Source: an uncultured Eubacteriales bacterium | GTDB taxonomy: Bacteria > Bacillota > Clostridia > Oscillospirales > Oscillospiraceae | Reading direction: 5' to 3' | DNA length: 16,946 bases | NCBI GenBank assembly: GCA_902492005.1 | Contig: CABUJV010000044.1 | Location: 1-16,946, forward strand | In this document: positions 13,133-16,946 of the stretch, piece by piece | Layout: each line of letters opens with the position of its first letter | Position numbering within the stretch: the stretch's first letter is position 1 | The notes under the pieces: generated by a model | Seen by the model: only the letters and a program-made list of their open reading frames with translations | Database searches by the model: none | What the model was told of the DNA's origin: nothing | Translations under genes and position numbers: made by a program

Positions 13133-13864
13133 TCATCGCCCCCCGTTCATATAGCTGCACCCGGCAACGGTGTTGGCCAGAATCAGGGGGAAGATTTCCT
13201 CCTTGGGCCCGTGCTGGGTGATTTTTCCGCCGGAGACCATGACGATCTCGTCGGCCAGGTCGATGATGCGCTCCTGGTGCGAGATGACCACCAGCGTGGC
13301 GTCCTTCGCGTCGTGGAGCTGCTGGAAGGTCTCGGTGAGCCGGGCGAAGGACCACAGGTCAATGCCGGCCTCGGGCTCGTCAAAGATCATGAGCCCGGCC
13401 TTCCGGGCCAGGATGGTGGCGATCTCGATGCGCTTGACCTCGCCGCCGGAGAGGGAGGTGTCCACCTCCCGGTCGATATAGTCGTTGGCGCACAGGCCCA
13501 CACGGGTAAGGAACTGGCACTCCTCCTCGTGGGTCAGGCCCTTGCCGGAGGCCAGTTCCAGCAGGTCCTTCACCTTCAGGCCCTTGAAGCGCGGGGGCTG
13601 CTGAAAGCCGTAGCTGATGCCCCGGCGGGCCCGCTCGGTGACGGAAAGGCCGGTCACGTCCTCCCCGTTCCACAGGATCTGTCCGGAGGTGGGCTGCACC
13701 AGGCCCATGATGGCCTTGGCCAGGGTGGTCTTGCCGCCGCCGTTGGGACCGGTGATGACCACGAATTTGTTGTCGGAGATGGTGAGGGACACGTCGTTGA
13801 GAATGCCAAGCTCGCCGCCGGCCTCGTCCGCCACCTGATAGGATAGATGCCTGATCTCAAGCAT
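13133..13864 (-). CDS. sufC: SufC, Fe-S assembly ABC-type ATPase
   Basis: Soluble ABC ATPase that drives conformational change in the SufB/SufD scaffold during Fe-S cluster assembly. The 243 residues carry Walker A GPNGGGKTT (39-47), Q-loop QQ (88-89), the SufC-type signature LSGGEVKRIEIA (138-149), Walker B LMIFDEPEAGID (158-169) and the switch His196 in VVISHQERI. DEPEAGID is close to the SufC form DEIDSGLD but not identical. The ribosome site AAGGAG lies 9 bases upstream of ATG 13864. It is the first gene of the operon. No sufS, sufU, sufE or iscR homologue is in the window. Confidence 0.94.
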   Translation of the reverse strand: MLEIRHLSYQVADEAGGELGILNDVSLTISDNKFVVITGPNGGGKTTLAKAIMGLVQPTSGQILWNGEDVTGLSVTERARRGISYGFQQPPRFKGLKVKDLLELASGKGLTHEEECQFLTRVGLCANDYIDREVDTSLSGGEVKRIEIATILARKAGLMIFDEPEAGIDLWSFARLTETFQQLHDAKDATLVVISHQERIIDLADEIVMVSGGKITQHGPKEEIFPLILANTVAGCSYMNGGR

Positions 13865-13904
13865 ATGCGTCTGCTCCTTCTGTTTTTATCTTTCGTAAGT
13901 GTAA

Positions 13905-13937
13905 ATTGTACCACGGTCCGCCCGCTAATACAAGCGG
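13905..13937 (-). promoter_or_regulatory. Promoter of the suf operon with an overlapping palindrome
   Basis: Minus-strand -35 TTGTAT (13933-13928), 17-base spacer, -10 TACAAT (13910-13905), about 41 bases before sufC. The imperfect palindrome CCGCT-TGTATT-AGCGG (13937-13922) spans the -35 and could be an operator; the regulator is unknown. Confidence 0.75.
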
Positions 13938-14069
13938 TTCAGTAGGACAAATTCTCTTTTCCCCTGCCCGCGCCGGGATTTTTTGCTCCGAAATTGGGAC
14001 TTCTATGGCAGCCGTGCTCTTCCCCGCATAGTATGGACTGAATTTCTATGATTTAGGAGGGCTGATTGA

Positions 14070-14762
14070 ATGGAATGGGATCAGGGGTTCCGGCCCGAAC
14101 CCGGACCGGGCCTGTGCGGCAGCGACCGCGAGATTTTTGAACGGGTGTGGCGGCGGGTCATGCCCGAAGACCGATATGATTCCCCGGTGATGCTCCTGGG
14201 AGAGGAGGCGCCGTATCCGGTCCCCGCCGTCCCGGCGGCGCCGCCGCCGGCTTCCCCGATGCCGTGCCCCACCCTGCCGCCGCCGCTGCCGGGGGTGTCC
14301 ATCTGCGCCGACCCGGGGCCGATGGAGCCGTCCGGCGGCAGCGTGCCCTGCCTGGGGACGGCCTCCGCCGTCCACGGGGCCGAGCTGCAGTCGTTCATCC
14401 TGTACGAGCTGATTGACGCGCGAACCTACCAGGCCATGGCCCGGCGGGCCGACCGCTCCGCCGCCCGGACCCTGTCCGGCATTTCCGCCGATGAGAGGCG
14501 GCACGCCAAGCGGCTGTCCACCGCCTATTTCCTCATCTCCGGCGTGCGCTACTGGCCGGTGGAGCAGGCGGTGGTCGCCCTGAACCTGCCGCTGGCCGCC
14601 CTGCTGCGGCGGCACTTCTGGGAGGAACAGGAGGGCGAAGCCGCCTACCGGGCGGCAGCCGCCGCCACGGCGGACCCCTGCCTGCAGGAGCTCTACATAG
14701 AGCTGGCGGAGGATGAAAACTCCCACATCTGGCTCCTGCGCGGGATTCTGGAGGCCATGTAG
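14070..14762 (+). CDS. Ferritin-like (rubrerythrin-type) domain protein with Pro-rich linker
   Basis: A 230-residue protein in two parts. Residues 1-40 are a short conserved-looking head (EIFERVWRRVMPEDRYDSP). Residues about 47-100 are a low-complexity Pro/Ala linker. Residues about 102-230 are a four-helix ferritin-like domain with probable diiron ligands: Glu113 near Tyr120, E142xxH145 (DERRH), a Glu in EEQEGE (185-190), and E216xxH219 (ENSH). Such proteins in Clostridia may deal with peroxide or iron, and some are spore-associated; the exact role is unknown. AGGAGG is 11 bases before the ATG. No rubredoxin-like CxxC centre is present. The 130-base spacer upstream (13938-14069) shows no other gene and no confident sigma-A promoter, leaving room for a sporulation sigma factor. 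Confidence 0.85.
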   Translation: MEWDQGFRPEPGPGLCGSDREIFERVWRRVMPEDRYDSPVMLLGEEAPYPVPAVPAAPPPASPMPCPTLPPPLPGVSICADPGPMEPSGGSVPCLGTASAVHGAELQSFILYELIDARTYQAMARRADRSAARTLSGISADERRHAKRLSTAYFLISGVRYWPVEQAVVALNLPLAALLRRHFWEEQEGEAAYRAAAAATADPCLQELYIELAEDENSHIWLLRGILEAM

Positions 14763-14787
14763 GCCCGGCCCCGCGCCCCGCCGGAGG

Positions 14788-14946
14788 CTACGCCTCCCTT
14801 GGGGCCCAGTGGGGACAGGTCTGGTCCTTAGTGCGCTTTTTAAGCCGGGGATATTTGCAGTGCCCGCAGTTCACCTCGTGGTATCCCTTGCCCCATTTAC
14901 GGTAGTGCTGGGCAAAGTGTTTGCAGGTCCCGCAGGTCTTTTCCAT
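14788..14946 (-). CDS. Small Cys-rich putative zinc-binding protein
   Basis: A 52-residue protein starting at MEKTCGTCKHF. GGAGGTG lies 7 bases before ATG 14946; the longer open frame to 15072 crosses the promoter region and is rejected. Cys5-x2-Cys8, Cys27-x2-Cys30 and Cys44 with several His residues form a likely zinc site. The protein is basic (KWGKGYH, PRLKKRTKD), so it may touch nucleic acid. It resembles short Cys-rich hypothetical proteins of Oscillospiraceae, without a known function. It is divergent from the ribbon-helix-helix gene and shares a spacer holding repeated operator-like sites, so that protein probably controls it. A GGAGGC-GTA-GCCTCC hairpin overlaps its end, without a T-run. 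Confidence 0.75.
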   Translation of the reverse strand: MEKTCGTCKHFAQHYRKWGKGYHEVNCGHCKYPRLKKRTKDQTCPHWAPREA

Positions 14947-14965
14947 ATACACCACCTCCGCCATA

Positions 14966-14995
14966 AGTATATACCATGTATGTACTATATGTAAA
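14966..14995 (-). promoter_or_regulatory. Probable promoter of the Cys-rich protein gene
   Basis: Minus-strand -35 TTTACA (14995-14990), 18-base spacer, -10 TATACT (14971-14966). The spacer contains one of the three ATATAGTACA elements. The distance from the -10 to the start codon is short (about 20 bases), so the 5' leader would be very short. Confidence 0.55.
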
Positions 14996-15042
14996 CCACT
15001 TGTTGCAAAAAAGTGGGCATGATATAGTACATATATAGTACA
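14981..15042. repeat. Three copies of a 10-bp operator-like element (ATATAGTACA)
   Basis: ATATAGTACA occurs at 15022-15031 and 15033-15042 on the plus strand, 11 bases apart (one helical turn), and once inverted at 14981-14990. Two copies overlap or follow the plus-strand -10; the third lies within the minus-strand promoter. Tandem short sites one turn apart are typical of ribbon-helix-helix repressors, and a gene for such a protein starts at 15058. Confidence 0.75.
15000..15028 (+). promoter_or_regulatory. Promoter of the ribbon-helix-helix gene
   Basis: Plus-strand -35 TTGTTG (15000-15005), 17-base spacer, -10 TATAGT (15023-15028). The -10 is itself part of the first ATATAGTACA copy, so a protein bound there would block RNA polymerase. 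Confidence 0.65.
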
Positions 15043-15057
15043 GGGGGAGGCTACATG

Positions 15058-15231
15058 ATGGGTGAAGCTCAATTAGTGAACCGGACCAAATTTGTTTCTT
15101 CCTTAAAAAATGAGCTGGTGCCTCTGTTTAACCAGCTTTCTGCGGATACCAGAGTACCAAAATCCCGCCTTTTGGACGAGGCCATTGAGGACCTGCTCAA
15201 AAAATACGAAAAAAGGAGGGCGCTCGACTGA
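15058..15231 (+). CDS. Small ribbon-helix-helix DNA-binding protein
   Basis: A 57-residue protein (MGEAQLVNRTKFVSSLKN at the N-terminus). VNRTKFVSSL looks like the DNA-reading beta strand. The helix ELVPLFNQLSAD, a turn, then VPKSRLLDEAIEDLLKKY form the helices of the ribbon-helix-helix fold, as in Arc/CopG-type repressors. GGGGGAGG ends 7 bases before ATG 15058; ATG 15055 is also possible but too close. The stop codon lies in the loop and second arm of the terminator. Codons are more AT-rich than the neighbours. By context it is probably an autoregulator that also controls the divergent Cys-rich gene. No toxin gene follows, so a classic antitoxin role is not supported. Confidence 0.8.
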   Translation: MGEAQLVNRTKFVSSLKNELVPLFNQLSADTRVPKSRLLDEAIEDLLKKYEKRRALD

Positions 15232-15246
15232 GCGCCCTCCTTTTTT
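15207..15246. terminator. Bidirectional intrinsic terminator
   Basis: GGAGGGCGCTC (15215-15225) pairs with GAGCGCCCTCC (15230-15240), an 11-bp perfect stem with loop GACT. Six T follow on the plus strand (15241-15246) and six T on the minus strand (15214-15209). It ends both the ribbon-helix-helix gene and the convergent V-ATPase operon. Confidence 0.92.
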
Positions 15247-15249
15247 CAT

Positions 15250-15954
15250 TCAGATCTTCGCCTCATTGGACTGGAATGCCTCCAGGGCCTCCTGGTCCTC
15301 CTCGCGCTTCTCCTCAATGGCCTGCTTGAGGAGCATATCCTTCACCTTCATCAGGCGAATGGTGGCGGCGCGCTCGTTTTCGTCCAGCTTCATGGAGATA
15401 TACTTGATGGACTCCTCCATCTGGGGGATCTTCACATACTCCAGGGCGTTGACCCGGCGGCGGGTCTTTTCGATCTCCTCCGCCAAAAGCTGAGAGGTCT
15501 TTTCCACCTCCGCCAGGCGCAGCATGTCCTGGAAGACCCCCGCCAGTGCGTCCACGGCGTCGTCCAGGGCGCCGGAGGTGGCGGCGAAGCCATAGGGATA
15601 GATGTCCCCCTGGTCCTCGTTTTTGGTCTTGAAGTGGTACTCGGGCACGTTGACCGACATGATGTTCTGGAAGCTCATGGTCAGGTCCACGGACTGCTTG
15701 GGGTACATGAGGGACTGCTCCAGCATCTCGGTGGACATGAGGGCGGAGGCCACGGTAAAAGACCCGTGGGCCCGCATCAGAGCCTCCTCCACCTTGGCGC
15801 GCAGGGCCCGGTTCTCCCGCACCACGTCCAGGAACTGCTTCATCAGCTCGTCCCGCTTATCCTTCAGAAGCTTGTGGCCCCGGCGTGCCGTTTTCAGGCG
15901 GCCCTTCAGCCGGGTCAGCTCCATCCGGGTGGGGTTTACGTTGATCGCCGGCAT
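15250..15954 (-). CDS. ntpD: V-type ATPase/ATP synthase subunit D
   Basis: Central-stalk subunit that couples the catalytic A/B ring to the membrane rotor. The 234 residues match the family (about 200-235). The N-terminus INVNPTRMELTRLKGRLKTA and the following KLLKDKRDELM segment are the family signature, and the protein is almost wholly coiled coil: long helices at about 12-70 and 150-225, with a compact middle (YPYGFAATSGALD near 120-132). It starts three bases after the subunit B stop; its ribosome site AAGGAGGGG overlaps the last codons of that gene. It is the last gene of the operon, 10 bases ahead of the terminator. Direction of the enzyme (ATP synthesis or ion pumping) cannot be read from this subunit. 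Confidence 0.95.
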   Translation of the reverse strand: MPAINVNPTRMELTRLKGRLKTARRGHKLLKDKRDELMKQFLDVVRENRALRAKVEEALMRAHGSFTVASALMSTEMLEQSLMYPKQSVDLTMSFQNIMSVNVPEYHFKTKNEDQGDIYPYGFAATSGALDDAVDALAGVFQDMLRLAEVEKTSQLLAEEIEKTRRRVNALEYVKIPQMEESIKYISMKLDENERAATIRLMKVKDMLLKQAIEEKREEDQEALEAFQSNEAKI

Positions 15955-15957
15955 ACC

Positions 15958-16946
15958 TTACCCCTCCTTTTTCGGGAGGTACTTCTCGATCATCTCCGGC
16001 TTAATGCGCTTGAGCTCGGAGGTGGGCAGGATGGAGAGGAGCTCCCAGCCCAGGTCCAGGGTCTCCTGGATGGAGCGGTTCTCCTCGCTCCCCTGGTTGA
16101 CATAGCGCTTCTCGAATTCGTCGGCGAACTTGGCGTACAGCAGGTCGGTGGGGGACAGGGCGGCCTCGCCCAGGATGCTCATCAGCTCTTTGTTCTCCTT
16201 GCCGGTGGCGTAGGCGGCGAAGAGCTGGTTCATGGTCCCGGCGTGGTCCTCCCGGGTGCGGCCCTCACCGATGCCCTTATCCTTCAGACGGGACAGGGAG
16301 GGTAGCACGTCCACCGGCGGATTGATGCCCTTGCGGTACAGCTCGCGGGACAGGATGATCTGGCCCTCGGTGATGTAGCCGGTCAGGTCGGGGATGGGGT
16401 GGGTCTTGTCGTCCTCGGGCATGGTGAGGATGGGAATCATGGTGATGGAGCCCTCGCAGCCCAGGCGGCGGCCGGCCCGCTCGTACATGGTGGCCAGGTC
16501 GGTGTAGAGGTAGCCGGGGTAGCCGCGGCGGCCCGGGACCTCCTTCTTGGCGGCGGAGACCTCACGCAGGGCCTCGGCGTAGTTGGTGATGTCGGTGAGG
16601 ATGACCAGCACATGCATGCCCTTCTCAAAGGCCAGGTACTCGGCGGCGGTCAGGGCCATACGGGGGGTGGCGATACGCTCGACGGCCGGGTCGTTGGCCA
16701 GGTTGGTGAACAGCACGGTGCGGTCGATGGCGCCGGTGCGGCGGAAGTCCTGGATGAAGAAATCGGACTCCTCGAAGGTGATGCCGATGGCGGCAAAGAC
16801 CACGGCGAAGTTAGACGCGCCGTCCAGCACCTTGGCCTGGCGGGCGATCTGGGCGGCCAGGGAGGCGTGGGGCAGGCCGGAGCCGGAGAAGATGGGCAGC
16901 TTCTGGCCGCGGACCAGGGTATTCAGCCCGTCGATGGTGCTGATGC
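15958..16946 (-). CDS. ntpB: V-type ATPase/ATP synthase subunit B, N-terminus outside the window
   Basis: Non-catalytic nucleotide-site subunit of the A/B ring. The frame stays open to the window edge and reads 328 codons of an expected 455-465. The first residues seen, ISTIDGLNTLVRGQKLPIF, then SGSGLPHASLAAQIARQA, are the family hallmark where the catalytic subunit A has its P-loop. FEESDFFIQDFRRTGAIDR, ITNYAEALREVSAA, VPGRRGYPGYLYTDLATMYERAG and the SLSRLKDKGIGEGRTREDH segment follow in order. An apparent start near 16830 is only an internal codon. Gene order B-D, with D last, is the usual order of prokaryotic V-ATPase operons. Confidence 0.96.
   Translation of the reverse strand, partial: ISTIDGLNTLVRGQKLPIFSGSGLPHASLAAQIARQAKVLDGASNFAVVFAAIGITFEESDFFIQDFRRTGAIDRTVLFTNLANDPAVERIATPRMALTAAEYLAFEKGMHVLVILTDITNYAEALREVSAAKKEVPGRRGYPGYLYTDLATMYERAGRRLGCEGSITMIPILTMPEDDKTHPIPDLTGYITEGQIILSRELYRKGINPPVDVLPSLSRLKDKGIGEGRTREDHAGTMNQLFAAYATGKENKELMSILGEAALSPTDLLYAKFADEFEKRYVNQGSEENRSIQETLDLGWELLSILPTSELKRIKPEMIEKYLPKKEG

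Noticed and set aside
14046..14726. A 226-codon minus-strand open frame opposite the ferritin-like gene
   Set aside because: No ribosome site and Gly/Arg-rich shadow composition; the plus-strand gene has AGGAGG and ferritin-like ligands.
15058..15231. Ribbon-helix-helix gene as antitoxin of a toxin-antitoxin pair
   Set aside because: A terminator follows it directly and the divergent neighbour has Cys-rich zinc-type features rather than a known toxin fold.

Overview
The window looks like a chromosome segment of a high-GC, spore-forming anaerobic Firmicute, most likely Clostridia of the Oscillospiraceae type (Flavonifractor/Intestinimonas-like). The pointers are the GC-rich codon use, strong AGGAGG-type ribosome binding sites, a short SufC-SufB pair, the Asp23-FakA pair, a type I-beta DAHP synthase and a V-type ATPase. 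The organism is inferred from style and gene content, not proven. Most genes lie on the minus strand.

Region 1 (1-7365) is one compact minus-strand operon for the whole shikimate pathway plus the phenylalanine branch: aroF-aroB-aroA-aroC-pheA-aroK-aroQ-aroE, with aroE cut by the window edge. Junctions are mostly 4-base overlaps or gaps under 20 bases. In front of aroF is a leader of about 215 nt, with a good promoter, a 36-residue reading frame carrying six Phe, two Tyr and one Trp codon, mutually exclusive RNA pairings, and a strong intrinsic terminator just before aroF. This is the architecture of ribosome-mediated transcription attenuation by aromatic amino acids, and it is the main discovery of the window.

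Region 2 (about 7400-9270) is an accessory patch. An AT-rich two-gene unit (a secreted protein and a small membrane protein) is preceded by a short promoter/mini-ORF/terminator unit. Behind that lies a GC-rich small gene apparently broken by two frameshifts at G/C runs.

Region 3 (9278-11771) holds asp23 and fakA (fatty acid kinase) on the minus strand, a divergent small Cys-rich membrane protein, and a very strong shared terminator. Region 4 (11745-13933) is a sufC-sufB-thioesterase operon with a consensus-like promoter; it resembles the minimal SUF Fe-S assembly system. Region 5 (14070-15246) has a Pro-rich ferritin-like protein, then a tiny divergent pair: a 52-residue Cys-rich protein and a 57-residue ribbon-helix-helix protein. 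The spacer between this pair carries three copies of a 10-bp element in its promoters. Region 6 (15250-16946) is the end of a V-type ATPase operon (subunits B, partial, and D).
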